This document shows positions 43,180 through 52,915 of a stretch of 64,000 nt of DNA, one piece after another. Location: assembly GCA_018402255.1 (NCBI GenBank), contig JAGYIS010000004.1, positions 664,221 to 728,220 of the forward strand, given 5' to 3'. The first letter of the stretch is position 1, and every line of letters begins with the position of its first letter. The position numbers and the translations under genes are program-made. This DNA is from Marinobacter sp. (lineage in GTDB: Bacteria > Pseudomonadota > Gammaproteobacteria > Pseudomonadales > Oleiphilaceae). The notes under the pieces are model-generated. The model saw only the letters and a program-made list of their open reading frames with translations. It was not told the DNA's origin and made no database searches.

Positions 43180-44147
43180 CGGTCATTGAGTTTGTTCAGT
43201 TGCAGGTCTTTCTCCAATCGGTAGGTGTCAAAGTCTTTGGCCAAAAACAGATGGCCCTTGTAGTGCTGTAACGCTTCCGCTGCCAGTTGGTTGATGTGGG
43301 GCGTGCCGCCGGGGGCAGACTGATAGCGGGAACTGAAATGGGTAAGCACCAGGTTGGGTAGCTCTGCGCTCTGTGCAAATTTGGCCACCTGTTGGGCTGA
43401 GCTGTGTTGTGGCCAGGGGCCAACGCGGTCTGCTATGTCTTGGGTGTAGGTGGCTTCATGGATCAGTACGTGAGTGTCAGTGCATGCATCCTTTAATAGT
43501 GCCGGGGTGTCATTGTCACCACCCACAATGATCTTGCGGGCGGTTCTTGGAATGTGGGTGTAGTCGTCGCTTCTGAGCAGGCGCCCGTTGTCCAGCAGAA
43601 CGTCTTTGCCTTTCTGAAGGTCGCCCCAATCGGGGCCCGGCTCTATACCATCGGCAACCAGTTTCTCCTGTTTTAACTGGCGTTCCAGATTCCGCTCGGT
43701 AACCACATAAGCCCGGCAGGGCACCCGGTGCGAGAGCGCCACGTTGGTGACCACCACCTGATCGTCTTGCCAATGGAAATTCGGTGCTTCCGAGTCGATA
43801 TAATTGATCGGGAAACTGAGGCTGGAGTCGCTATTCTCAATGACCGCGCTGACAAACCGCCGAACCTGCACGGGCGCGATGATATCCAGTGCCTCGGTAC
43901 GGCCCAGCATGGATGCGCTGGTAAGCAGGCCTGGCAAGCCGAAGATATGGTCGCCGTGAATGTGGGTAATGAAAATGGCGCGCAGTTGCATCACCGAATA
44001 ACGGGTACGCATCAGCTGGTGCTGGGTACCTTCGCCGCAGTCAATCAGGTACCAGGGTTTGGGGCCAGAGCTGCACAGGGCCAGCCCGGTGACGTTACGT
44101 GACCGTGTGGGGGTTCCGGCGGATGTGCCAAGGAAAGTGAATTCCAT
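43176..44147 (-). CDS. rnz: Ribonuclease Z
   Basis: A 323-aa tRNA 3'-processing endonuclease. It has LGTSAGTPT at the start, the zinc motif THIHGDHIFGLPG (about residues 61-73), then LSHRVPCRAYVVTE, GGDNDTPAL, HEATYTQD and THFSSRY, the full metallo-beta-lactamase set. Its length suits the short RNase Z form. It is convergent with the ABM gene. Confidence 0.95.
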   Translation of the reverse strand: MEFTFLGTSAGTPTRSRNVTGLALCSSGPKPWYLIDCGEGTQHQLMRTRYSVMQLRAIFITHIHGDHIFGLPGLLTSASMLGRTEALDIIAPVQVRRFVSAVIENSDSSLSFPINYIDSEAPNFHWQDDQVVVTNVALSHRVPCRAYVVTERNLERQLKQEKLVADGIEPGPDWGDLQKGKDVLLDNGRLLRSDDYTHIPRTARKIIVGGDNDTPALLKDACTDTHVLIHEATYTQDIADRVGPWPQHSSAQQVAKFAQSAELPNLVLTHFSSRYQSAPGGTPHINQLAAEALQHYKGHLFLAKDFDTYRLEKDLQLNKLNDR

Positions 44148-44218
44148 CGTGCCTCGTTTCGCGGTAATGTGCGCCCTAATGATACGAAACCTTTTGCTGC
44201 GATGATACGGAATCAGCC

Positions 44219-44590
44219 ATGTCTGACCTGAAAGACCCCCGCGTTCTTTTCGCTGCCGAGCGCACCCTGCTGGCCTGGAATCGAACCAGTCTGGGGCTGA
44301 CCGCGTTCGGGTTTCTGGTAGAGCGGGCCGGCCTGTTGCTGGCGGCGTTGACGCCGGAAACCGCCAATGGCATCAATCTGGTGATGATGTACTGGCTGGG
44401 GCTATTGTTCATCCTGCTGGGCGCCGCCACCGCGTTTTACGCCACTCGCCAGTTTGGTGCCGTGCTGAAAACCCTGAGTCCGGAAGAATTCCCCAATGGT
44501 TACAACGCCCGCTGGGGCATGACGATCAACCTGATCGTGGCTTTCCTCAGTCTGGCGCTGGCGGCGGCGTTGATCGTCAGTCAGCACTAA
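44219..44590 (+). CDS. YidH-type DUF202 membrane protein
   Basis: A 123-aa protein with three transmembrane helices (about residues 24-44, 57-75 and 102-120). The family signature AAERTLLAWNRTSLGL is at residues 12-27. It is similar to E. coli YidH; function is not known. It is divergent from rnz by 71 bp. The crotonase gene starts 39 bp downstream, so they may be co-transcribed. Confidence 0.85.
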   Translation: MSDLKDPRVLFAAERTLLAWNRTSLGLTAFGFLVERAGLLLAALTPETANGINLVMMYWLGLLFILLGAATAFYATRQFGAVLKTLSPEEFPNGYNARWGMTINLIVAFLSLALAAALIVSQH

Positions 44591-44629
44591 TGCGTTACTG
44601 GAAAAACAGAATCTAAAAGGAGTCACACC

Positions 44630-45484
44630 TTGTCTGAACTAGCCACCTACGAAAGCTTCAAGATCGACGTTAACGATCACATCGCCCACGTTCAGTTCAG
44701 CCGGCCAGAGGCCATGAACACCATGAACAAGGCGTTCTGGTTGGAGCTGCCTCGCTGCATGCAAGACATTGAAGCCAACACCGATGCTCGAGTCATCGTG
44801 ATCTCGTCAACCGGCAAGCACTTTTCCGCCGGCATGGATTTGGGCGTGTTCTCAGACTCCAAGGCGGTGCCCATGAGCGGAGACCCTGGCCGGATGGCAG
44901 AGAACCTGCGCCGGGTAGTCCTGCAGCTGCAAGACACCCTGAGTTCCCTTGAAAAAGTACGTTTACCGGTATTGGCGGCTGTCCACGGCGGCTGTATTGG
45001 CGGTGCTTTAGATCTGATATGTGCGGCCGACAGCCGGTACTGCACGGCGGATGCCTACTTCACCATCAAGGAAACCGAACTGGGTATGACCGCCGACGTG
45101 GGCACCCTGCAGCGCCTGCCTAAGTTGATGCCCGAGGGCGTGGTGCGCGAGCTGGCCTATACCGGTCGTAAATTCGGTGCCGAAGAAGCTCACCGACTTG
45201 GCTTTGTAAATGCCGTATACGAATCCCAGGAAGCAATGCTGGAAGGTGTGATGGCCATTGCAGCACAGATTGCCGCCCACGCGCCGCTGGCAGTGACCGG
45301 CTGCAAGGAAATGCTAAATTACAGTCGTGATCACAGCGTGGAAGATAGCTTGAGGTATATGGCCACCTGGCAGGCGGGCATGTTCCGCCCGACCGATATG
45401 ATGAAAACCTTCCAGGCCAAAGCCCAGAAGCAGACGCCTGTCTACGATGATCTGTTCCCGGTCAAGGATCTGTTCTCCAGCTGA
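44630..45484 (+). CDS. Enoyl-CoA hydratase/isomerase family (dienoyl-CoA isomerase-like)
   Basis: A 284-aa crotonase. The oxyanion region is KHFSAGMDLGVF and GGCIGGALDLICAADSRYC. The motif ETELGMTADVGTLQRLP has the acidic residue typical of Delta3,5-Delta2,4-dienoyl-CoA isomerases, so that reaction is favoured over hydration. It would help in beta-oxidation of unsaturated fatty acids. The start is TTG 44630, with AAAGGAG 7 nt upstream. The CPBP gene follows after 3 bp. Confidence 0.88.
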   Translation: MSELATYESFKIDVNDHIAHVQFSRPEAMNTMNKAFWLELPRCMQDIEANTDARVIVISSTGKHFSAGMDLGVFSDSKAVPMSGDPGRMAENLRRVVLQLQDTLSSLEKVRLPVLAAVHGGCIGGALDLICAADSRYCTADAYFTIKETELGMTADVGTLQRLPKLMPEGVVRELAYTGRKFGAEEAHRLGFVNAVYESQEAMLEGVMAIAAQIAAHAPLAVTGCKEMLNYSRDHSVEDSLRYMATWQAGMFRPTDMMKTFQAKAQKQTPVYDDLFPVKDLFSS

Positions 45485-45487
45485 TCC

Positions 45488-46072
45488 ATGCCTGACCGCC
45501 GGGGTTCTTCCATCTCTGCACCTGCCGCTCTGTTGTTCCAGGGTGGCATTGGTGTGGTTGGTCTGCTGGCCATCTGGTTGTTTGATATCCCCGTGTTATC
45601 AGGCGGCCTGGGCCTGGCGCAGGCGATGCTGTATGGCGTCCCTGGCGCTCTTGCCACCTACGTTTTCTTACTGTTGCTGACTCGCAATTCGCGGTTGTTC
45701 CCGGATGACCTCAGCAGCCAGATGCAGGCCCTTTATAAATTCGCTTCCAGCTTCCGCTGGCCCGTGCTGGTCGCCTTGTCGATACTGGCCGGCGTGGGTG
45801 AGGAACTGCTGTTCCGGGGTGCCATTCAAGGCTGGTTACTGCAATATACCGGGCCCTGGACTGCCGTGCTGGCAGCCTCAGTGTTGTTCGGCCTGGTGCA
45901 CTATATGTCGTTCACGTATTTTGTGGTCGCGACCGGTCTTGGCTTGTTGCTGGGTGCGGTCTATCAGCTCAGCGGCAGCCTTGAGCTGGTAATGGTGTGG
46001 CATGCAGTTTACGACATGCTCGCCCTGTATTGCCTGTTAACCTGTCCCGACTGGTTCGGGGTGAACCGATAA
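45488..46072 (+). CDS. CPBP-family intramembrane metalloprotease
   Basis: A 194-aa membrane protein with about five to six helices. The CPBP motifs are GEELLFRG (Glu-Glu-x3-Arg, about residue 104), FGLVHYMSF (His) and WHAVYD (His), so it is a Rce1/CaaX-type protease homologue. The substrate is unknown. It follows the crotonase by 3 bp. All the key acids and histidines are present. Confidence 0.85.
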   Translation: MPDRRGSSISAPAALLFQGGIGVVGLLAIWLFDIPVLSGGLGLAQAMLYGVPGALATYVFLLLLTRNSRLFPDDLSSQMQALYKFASSFRWPVLVALSILAGVGEELLFRGAIQGWLLQYTGPWTAVLAASVLFGLVHYMSFTYFVVATGLGLLLGAVYQLSGSLELVMVWHAVYDMLALYCLLTCPDWFGVNR

Positions 46073-46105
46073 CCCGTTAACCTCCTTCATTTTTCGGAAA
46101 TTAAT

Positions 46106-46711
46106 GTGCTGGAAAGCTATCTGACAGGGTTTCTGGTGTGCGGCGGTATCATCGTTGCCATCGGAGCGCAAAATGCCTACGTACTGAGCCAGGCGATCCG
46201 CCGGGAGCATCACTGGTGGTCTGCCGGCGTCTGTATGACCTCCGATATCCTGCTGTTCACCCTGGGCATGTTTGGAGTATCGGCGGCGTTAATGGCGATG
46301 CCTCAGGCGCTTGAGGTGTTGCGTTGGTTTGGCGTGGTTTTTCTGGGCTGGTTGGCGGTTCAGGCGTTCGTTCGGGCCGGACGGGGCAGGGCAGCGCTTG
46401 TAGCTGGAGAAGAAGCTCGCAGGAGTCTCAAAGGCGTTTTGCTAACCACCCTGGCGGTCACCCTGCTTAACCCCCAGGTGTATCTGGATACTCTGTTGCT
46501 GATTCCGGCCGTGGGTGCCCAGCAGTCGAGCGCGCCCAGCTTCGTGGCGGGTGCCAGCAGTGCCTCTGTTATCTGGTTTGGTGCCCTGGCCTGGCTGGGT
46601 TCGTCGCTGGCCTCCGTGCTGTCGCGGCCCAACGCCTGGCGGGTGATTGACGGTGTTATCGGTTTGATGATGCTCGCGATCGCGCTGCAACTGGCATTTG
46701 CTGGTCTATAA
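46106..46711 (+). CDS. LysE/ArgO-type amino acid exporter
   Basis: A 201-aa inner-membrane exporter with about six helices. The N-terminal IVAIGAQNAYVLSQAIRREH and the TLAVTLLNPQVYLDT segment are characteristic of ArgO/LysE. It should export basic amino acids such as arginine or lysine. It starts at GTG 46106, since the ATG at 46104 opens a very short frame. CGGAAA is upstream. Confidence 0.87.
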   Translation: MLESYLTGFLVCGGIIVAIGAQNAYVLSQAIRREHHWWSAGVCMTSDILLFTLGMFGVSAALMAMPQALEVLRWFGVVFLGWLAVQAFVRAGRGRAALVAGEEARRSLKGVLLTTLAVTLLNPQVYLDTLLLIPAVGAQQSSAPSFVAGASSASVIWFGALAWLGSSLASVLSRPNAWRVIDGVIGLMMLAIALQLAFAGL

Positions 46712-46804
46712 AATTCAAACGATCGTATGAATTTCGGTTGAAACCTCTGGTTGCCTGCAACAATATAGCAGGCTATATATTTATGCGATCTTTCAGGAAT
46801 TCCT

Positions 46805-47287
46805 ATGAACTCTGCCGTTCGCCGCTGGTTTGCCAGCGCCGGTGCCATGCGCCGTTTAATGAGCACGTTCGCGCCCTACATTGGCGCGGGTATCAAAGTG
46901 ACCGAGATTGCCGATGACTTCTCATCCGCAACGGTCGAAATGCGCCAGCACTGGTACAACACCAATTATGTGGGCACACACTTTGGCGGTTCTCTCTACA
47001 GTATGGTGGACCCGATGTACATGTTGCTGCTGATGCGCAGTCTGGGCAACGATTATGTGGTCTGGGACAAGGCCGCCAGTATCGACTTTATCCGGCCCGG
47101 CAAAGGTCGTGTGCAGGCGCGATTTGAGCTGACCGCTGAACGTCTGGATGAGATCCGCTCTGCCACCGCCGGTGGCGACAAATACTTGCCGGAATGGCAG
47201 GTCGATATTATTGATGATAGTGGCGAGCTGGTGGCACGCGTTCACAAAACGCTTTACGTCCGTAAGAAGCAAAAACCAACCGTGTAG
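46805..47287 (+). CDS. DUF4442 thioesterase-like protein
   Basis: A 160-aa hotdog-fold protein. It has the DUF4442 pattern: N-terminal helix, IGAGIKVTEIADDFSSATVEM, then NTNYVGTHFGGSLYSMVDPM (the hotdog active-site helix) and DFIRPGKGRVQARF. It probably hydrolyses an acyl thioester, but catalysis is not shown. It stands alone between lysE-like and the GGDEF-EAL gene. AGGAATTCCT is upstream. Confidence 0.8.
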   Translation: MNSAVRRWFASAGAMRRLMSTFAPYIGAGIKVTEIADDFSSATVEMRQHWYNTNYVGTHFGGSLYSMVDPMYMLLLMRSLGNDYVVWDKAASIDFIRPGKGRVQARFELTAERLDEIRSATAGGDKYLPEWQVDIIDDSGELVARVHKTLYVRKKQKPTV

Positions 47288-47386
47288 ATCGCCTGGTGAC
47301 AGAGTTCGCGAAGTCGGTTTTTCTGCCTATACTCACGTCAGTACTCTAAAGAATGCTTCAACAATAATTCCTCTGACGGAGTCACT

Positions 47387-49672
47387 TTGACCATCTTCAG
47401 GCGCAATGTTTGGACGCTGTTTTGGCTGATTGTTGCGATTGGCGTGCTTGTAATGTCATTCATTCTGACGGGCATGTGGCAAGCTACCGTTGAGTGCTCA
47501 GGAGTCCCATCATCAGTCTCGTGTGCAGCTTATCAGCCAATCGGTGACCAATGTCTTGCGGACCCAGGAACTTATTCTGGATGTGGCCGCAGCGGAGCTG
47601 GTGCGACAGGATCTGATCAATTCGGTCCCCGAGGTGCTTCCGTTTCTGGATAACATCATGGAGGCCAGTCCCGCTCTTGCCGGGTTCGGGATGGCACTGC
47701 CCGATGGTCGGCTGGTCAAGGTTACGTCCACCGTAGATGTCAGTCTGATGCCCAATCTTCTGGAGCAGGAGGCATCCCGGGATGGGTTTCAGCGAGCTCT
47801 GGATTCAGATCGGTTAATTGTTGGCCGCACCTATTACCTTCCGGCCGTTTCTGCCTGGATTATCCCCGCCCGCAAGGCGGTCAGGGACAGTAACGGCAAC
47901 GTGATAGCGGTGATGTCGGCCGGCATTCGGGCAGATGGTGAAAAGGGCGTGTTCGGTCGAAACCTGCACACCGGCCCGGATGACTCTGTGATGATTTTCA
48001 GAGAGTACGATGGCTATCTGCAGTTTATGTCCAGTCAAAGCGTTACCCCGGATATGTACGCCAATATTCAACGGACACCGCAGCAACGTCAGGAGGACAG
48101 GCAAAGCCTTCTGGATGCCAACCATGCCTCAATCGAAGAGTTGATGGCGCGAACGGAGCCCAGCGTTTATTACAGCGAAAGGGACGGCGATACCTTCATC
48201 GGTGGCGCCTGGTATTCTCCGGACTACGAACTCTGGATTGTCTCTGAATCCAATATTCGTTCGGTTTGGCGGGCGTTTCTTGAACGCGGCGTTGTGCTGT
48301 TGACGGTATTTTTGCACTGTTCTTCCTGTTGTTCTACCTGGTCCGCCAGATTGAGAAAGCCGAGCACAAACGCCGTGCCGCGCTTATGTATCAGTCCAGG
48401 CATGATGACCTGACCTCACTGCTTAACCGGGTGGGCCTGATTGATCAGATTCAGCAGCTGGTTAATCGCAATGACGGTTTTGGCGTGGTGCTGCTGGACA
48501 TTGATAATTTTCGCGGCATCAATGACCGCTTTGGCCAGGAACATGGCGATAAGGTGCTGAGTGAGTTTGCCCGATGTTTGCGCAAACTTGCCAGTGACCA
48601 GTATGGCGCATCGCGCTTGGGCGGTGATGAGTTTGCGGTGATCAGCAACATCCGGGAACCAGAAAACCTGTTGGTATTCTGCAATGAACTGCTGGAGAAA
48701 CTGGCCCGGGAAATGGCGTCTGGCCCACTCAGAATGCAGTTGGGAGCCAGTGTTGGCGCCGCCGTGTTCCCTGCCCATGGTGATTCTTTTAACAGCATCA
48801 TACGCAGTGCGCATCTGGCGCTCTATCAGGCCAAGAGAACCCGTAATGACGTCTGCCTGTATCAGAATAATTTTGAAGCAGGTTATCTGCGGCGGGTTCA
48901 TATTGAACAGCGACTGCGTGGTGCCATGCATGAAATGCAGCTATACATGGCCTATCAGCCGCAACTGGATGTGAGTGGTCGGGTAGTTGGTGTTGAGGCA
49001 TTGGCGCGCTGGGATGATGAAGAATTGGGCTATGTGCCACCGAACGAGTTTGTGGAAGTGGCAGAGTCCTCCGGCCTGATGGTTGAGCTGGGCAATTACG
49101 TGCTGGACCGGAGCCTGGCTGATTTCCGCAACATTCTTGATGAGGTACGAGAGCCTCTGGAGTTGTCAGTCAATATATCCGCCATGCAGTTTATGCAGTT
49201 GGGGTTTGCCGAGCGGGTGTTATTGGCGCTGAAAAAACACGATGTGCATCCGCACTACCTGACCCTGGAAATAACGGAAACTGTGTTCATGTCTGGATTC
49301 GATCAGGTTGTTCCGGTTCTGGAGCAGCTTCGCCATGCCGGTATCAGCTTGTCGATGGACGATTTCGGTACCGGGTACTCGTCGCTGAGTTTGTTGCGCA
49401 AATTGCCGATCGACGAGCTTAAGATCGACAAGAGCTTTGTTGATAATATCATTGCGGATGAGCCAGCCCGGAACATGGTCGAGAGTATTATTGCCATCGG
49501 CAAGAATCACCGCATGCGCCTGGTGGCTGAGGGTGTGGAAGACAAAGACCAGTTCGCCACATTGGTCGAGATGGGTTGTGGTCGTTTTCAGGGCTATTTT
49601 TTCAGCCGCCCGGTGCTGGTGGAGGAAGTTGGTGCCGTGGTCAGGCGGTGTAACACAACGATTGCCACCTGA
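47387..49672 (+). pseudogene. GGDEF-EAL protein with an extracytoplasmic sensor, broken by two frameshifts
   Basis: A membrane-bound cyclic-di-GMP enzyme. Helix one is residues 10-30, followed by a periplasmic sensor of about 250 aa (dCache-like), then helix two, then GGDEF (RLGGDEFAV) and EAL (VEALARW, DDFGTGYSS, EGVE, QGYFFSRP). Both catalytic domains look intact. The frame changes near 47494 (one base extra in GTTGAGTGCTCAG) and 48310-48314 (one T missing from a T-run). Repairing both gives about 760 aa. Start TTG 47387 has CGGAG upstream. The three reading frames otherwise join without overlap. Confidence 0.88.
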
Positions 49673-49697
49673 CGTCAGCACCGCCCCGATGCGTGTT

Positions 49698-50759
49698 TCA
49701 GTCGTTGCGCTTACTCTGGCTGACCTGTTCGAGAAAGTCCCGGATATCGTCGAAGGCCTGTTCGGCTTCTGGCAGCAAGGGCGAGAATATATGCCATACG
49801 TGGACCATATTCTGCCAGGTGTGGACTTCCACGGGTGATCCCTCTGCCTTGGCTTTGGCGGCATAGCGTGTTGCATTGTGCAGCAGCATTTCTGTGGTAC
49901 TGGCATGAATCAGCGTGGGTGGCAAATCATTGAGGTTGCCACGCAGCGGAGAGGCCGCCGGGTTGGTTGGCGAAATCCGGAACGCGGCCAGGGTGCCCCA
50001 CCATAATACCGGCAATGGAATCTTGGACAGGCCGCCGAAGACCGGGCCCAGCAATGCGTCGGTCCGGATGTTGTCCCGGTTGCTGGGCGCGGTCAGGGTA
50101 AGATCGGTAGACGGCGACAGGGCGACGGCAGCATCCGCTTGGCGCACACCGTTGTCGCGTATCCAGGCGAGCAGGGACAGCGTGTGGCTGCCGCCTGCAG
50201 AATCACCCGCAACCACCATGAACTCCGCTTTCTCCTCACCCTCCGGGCCGTGGTTCAGCAGCCAGGTATAGGCCTGGCGGCAGTCGCGGATGCCGTCCAT
50301 AAATCGGTGTTCAGGCATTAAACGGTAATCGAGCGCAAATACAGCAGCGTTGGCCAGATGAGAGAACCGATCGGTGATGGCGCGGTGGCTGCGTGGGCTA
50401 CCGGCCGCCCAGGCACCCCCATGGATGTAAAGCACCCGGCGGCGGGTATCGGCACCAGGAGCAATCACCCATTCCCCCCGGGGTTGATCGTTGTGGCGGA
50501 TGTCGGATGTGACGTCAACGCCCTCACCAAGGCTGTCCAGATGATTCCTGAGGGCAATCAGTCGGGCTTTGCCCTTGAGGCCTCTGGATGCTCGCCCCAT
50601 GTCTTTTATGCGGGCCATGACCTCATCATGGGCGGGATTCGGAGCCACCTCACGGACTGCCCAGTCACCGCCGTCAAACTGGGAAAGATCGTGCACCCGG
50701 AACAGCAAAAAGGTGGTGGCAACGACGAGCGCAATAACCGCGAGCAGAATCCAGAGCAT
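49698..50759 (-). CDS. Alpha/beta hydrolase of the hormone-sensitive lipase family
   Basis: A 353-aa protein with an N-terminal transmembrane helix and an HSL-type esterase domain. The oxyanion motif is HGGAW and the nucleophile elbow is GDSAGG, with catalytic His likely in HVWHIF and acid before it. It should hydrolyse small esters or lipids on the periplasmic or cytoplasmic side. It is divergent from the DUF2007 gene. Confidence 0.88.
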   Translation of the reverse strand: MLWILLAVIALVVATTFLLFRVHDLSQFDGGDWAVREVAPNPAHDEVMARIKDMGRASRGLKGKARLIALRNHLDSLGEGVDVTSDIRHNDQPRGEWVIAPGADTRRRVLYIHGGAWAAGSPRSHRAITDRFSHLANAAVFALDYRLMPEHRFMDGIRDCRQAYTWLLNHGPEGEEKAEFMVVAGDSAGGSHTLSLLAWIRDNGVRQADAAVALSPSTDLTLTAPSNRDNIRTDALLGPVFGGLSKIPLPVLWWGTLAAFRISPTNPAASPLRGNLNDLPPTLIHASTTEMLLHNATRYAAKAKAEGSPVEVHTWQNMVHVWHIFSPLLPEAEQAFDDIRDFLEQVSQSKRND

Positions 50760-50844
50760 GGGTTTTCCTTTTGGGGCCCCGTAAAAAGGGAACTATGCTG
50801 AAACTATATTCGTACCATGGCAAAGCATACAGAGGAAAGTCATC

Positions 50845-51156
50845 TTGCAAATAGCCTATCGGGCCCGGGATATCACCGAGGCACACATTATTGCCGGCAT
50901 GTTGGGCGCCAACGGCATCGAGGCTTACGTGGGTGGGCACTACCTGCAAGGCGCGATGGGAGAGATTGGTGCCGCTGGATTCAGCAATGTTCACGTGGAC
51001 GACGAAGATGTCTACCGGGCCAGAGTTTTAATTGATGAATACGAATCCGATCGGGTAGTGGCGCAAGGGCCGGAGGAGCGGGACAAGCCGGATCACTATG
51101 CCCGCTGGTTTATTGTGGTATTGATAGCGTTGATCTGGCTGCTTTGGCAATTCTGA
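50845..51156 (+). CDS. DUF2007-type protein with a C-terminal membrane helix
   Basis: A 103-aa protein. The N-terminal domain (residues 1-68) has the DUF2007 pattern ARDITEAHIIAGMLGANGIEAYV and a VHVDDEDVYRARVLIDEYE end. The C-terminus is a hydrophobic helix (WFIVVLIALIWLLW). Some DUF2007 proteins bind signalling nucleotides; function here is unknown. The start is TTG 50845, with AGAGGA about 8 nt upstream. Confidence 0.75.
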   Translation: MQIAYRARDITEAHIIAGMLGANGIEAYVGGHYLQGAMGEIGAAGFSNVHVDDEDVYRARVLIDEYESDRVVAQGPEERDKPDHYARWFIVVLIALIWLLWQF

Positions 51157-51215
51157 TCTGACCGGGCAGTTTTATGACTCTATCCCATCTGAACTGGCGT
51201 TTGGTGTCTCATTTT

Positions 51216-51230
51216 TGTTATGTTGTAACA
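51216..51230. promoter_or_regulatory. Zur box upstream of the COG0523 GTPase
   Basis: TGTTATGTTGTAACA matches the gammaproteobacterial Zur consensus TGTTATAnTATAACA at all but two positions, and those two changes are symmetric (A to G at positions 7 and 10). It lies 17 bp before the ATG at 51248, so a zinc-loaded Zur would block initiation. Confidence 0.75.
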
Positions 51231-51247
51231 CTTTTGAGGCCGCTCCG

Positions 51248-52250
51248 ATGCCAGATCCTGTTCGTCCCATTCCCACCAACCTGATTCTTGGTTTCCTTGG
51301 TGTTGGTAAAACCACTGCAATCCTCGATTTGCTCCGGCAGAAACCGGAGGGCGAAGTGTGGGCCGTGCTGGTCAATGAATTTGGCGAAGTGGGCATTGAC
51401 GGCGCGATACTCGAGACCGAAGGTGCCGTGGTCCGGGAAATTCCGGGTGGCTGCATGTGCTGTGTTGCCGGCTTGCCCATGCAGATTGGCCTGAATCAGC
51501 TGATTGCCCGGGCCAAGCCAGATCGCTTGCTGATCGAGCCCACCGGTCTTGGCCATCCGTCTCAGATTCTGGAGACCTTGACCGGGGAACATTACCAGAG
51601 TGTGTTGACCCTAGGCCCGGTAATCACTCTGGTGGACCCCCGTAAACTTGAGAACCCGCGAGTGCTCGAGAATGTCCAGTTTCGGGACCAGGTTGGCGGC
51701 GGCCGACATTCTGGTGGCGAACAAGACTGACCTGTGCACGGATGAGCAACTTAAGGCATTCGATCAGTGGGCCGCCCAGCTGGCGCCGGCAGGGCGGGCG
51801 GTTTACCACATCGCTCATGGCCACCTCAGGGTCAACTGGTTGGATGGCGAGACTGCCCTGCCGGAGGTTTCTGATCCTCATGCGCATCATCACCATCATG
51901 GTAAGGACACCAGCACACCGCCACCGTCGATTGAGGACAACCCCTGGCAGTTGGTCACCAACCGGGGACAGGGGCACAGCAGCATCGGCTGGCGGATCCA
52001 TCCCGGGTTGATGCTGGACGAAAACGCCGTGTTGGCGATGGCGATGGATGATCGGTTGTTGCGATTCAAGGCGGTAATCCACACCATTGAGGGTTGGCGA
52101 GTGTTGAACGTTGTGGATGGCTCGGTGTCTATACTGCCCGGCGAGCCCCGCGAGCTCTCCCGGGTTGAACTTATTACAGCCGAGGCACTGGATGCCTCGG
52201 AAATGGACCAGCTCCTGCGGGCCTCAGCAGGGCTGAGTGATCAGGACTGA
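51248..52250 (+). pseudogene. COG0523/CobW-family zinc GTPase, broken by one frameshift
   Basis: A putative zinc metallochaperone of the CobW/YeiR type. Walker A is GFLGVGKTT, then NEFGEVGIDG, the metal motif GGCMCC (CxCC) and a switch region EPTGLGHP, then NKTD for guanine. The second half has the CobW C-terminal domain and a His run (HAHHHHHG). The frame changes near 51691-51695, where one extra base lies in GGTTGGCG; AAADILVANKTDL is the expected sequence. Corrected length is about 333 aa. A Zur box precedes the start, so it is probably induced by zinc shortage. The membrane gene at 52254 follows by 3 bp. Confidence 0.88.
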
Positions 52251-52253
52251 AAC

Positions 52254-52913
52254 ATGAGAATCCGTATTACCCATCAGCGAATCACGCTGTTTTTGCAGCT
52301 TATTCTGTTACTGGAGGCAGTGTTTGCCGTTTGGGGGCAGCGCTGGTTTACGGCGTTTCTGACCAGCATGATCATTGTGATCACGCTGTTCCCCATACTG
52401 TTTGAGCGGCGGTTCCGTATCCACATTCCCCCCGAGTTGCAGCTAGCGGCCATTGGTTTTGTGTTTGCGTCACTGTTTCTTGGCGAGATCAGGGACTACT
52501 ACACCCGATTCTGGTGGTGGGATATGGCGCTGCATACCATGTCTGGCTTCCTGCTCGGGATTCTCGGTTTCCTGCTGGTTCACATCATGAACGAGACCGA
52601 GAAGATTCATGTACACATGAAGCCCGGGTTTGTGGCGTTCTTTGCCTTCATGTTTGCGCTTGGCGTGGGTGCCTTATGGGAGATTTTTGAGTTCACGATG
52701 GACAGTCTGTTCGGTATGAACATGCAGAAGCCCATGTTGGGGGACCCGTCAGGGCTGACCGACACCATGTGGGACTTGATTGTTGATGCCCTGGGCGCGT
52801 TGATTATTTCGATACTCGGTTGGCGGTATCTGAAGAATCCTGAGCGCACCTCATTTCTGGAGCGCTGGATTGATTCCTTTATCGAACGCAATCCACGGTT
52901 TTTCAAGAAGTGA
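52254..52913 (+). CDS. DUF2238-type membrane protein
   Basis: A 219-aa protein with about five to six transmembrane helices. It has the family residues WWWDMALHTMSGFLLG, ALWEIFEFTMDSL and DTMWDLIVDALGA. His-rich loops (HIMNETEKIHVHM) might bind metal. It begins 3 bp after the Zur-linked GTPase, so co-expression is expected and a zinc-stress role is inferred. No homologue of known function is cited. It ends at a strong terminator. Confidence 0.83.
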   Translation: MRIRITHQRITLFLQLILLLEAVFAVWGQRWFTAFLTSMIIVITLFPILFERRFRIHIPPELQLAAIGFVFASLFLGEIRDYYTRFWWWDMALHTMSGFLLGILGFLLVHIMNETEKIHVHMKPGFVAFFAFMFALGVGALWEIFEFTMDSLFGMNMQKPMLGDPSGLTDTMWDLIVDALGALIISILGWRYLKNPERTSFLERWIDSFIERNPRFFKK

Positions 52914-52915
52914 GA

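Noticed and set aside
48560..48640. Product-inhibition site (RxxD) in the GGDEF domain.
   Set aside because: The residues before GGDEF read SDQYGASRL, which does not give RxxD at the right distance.
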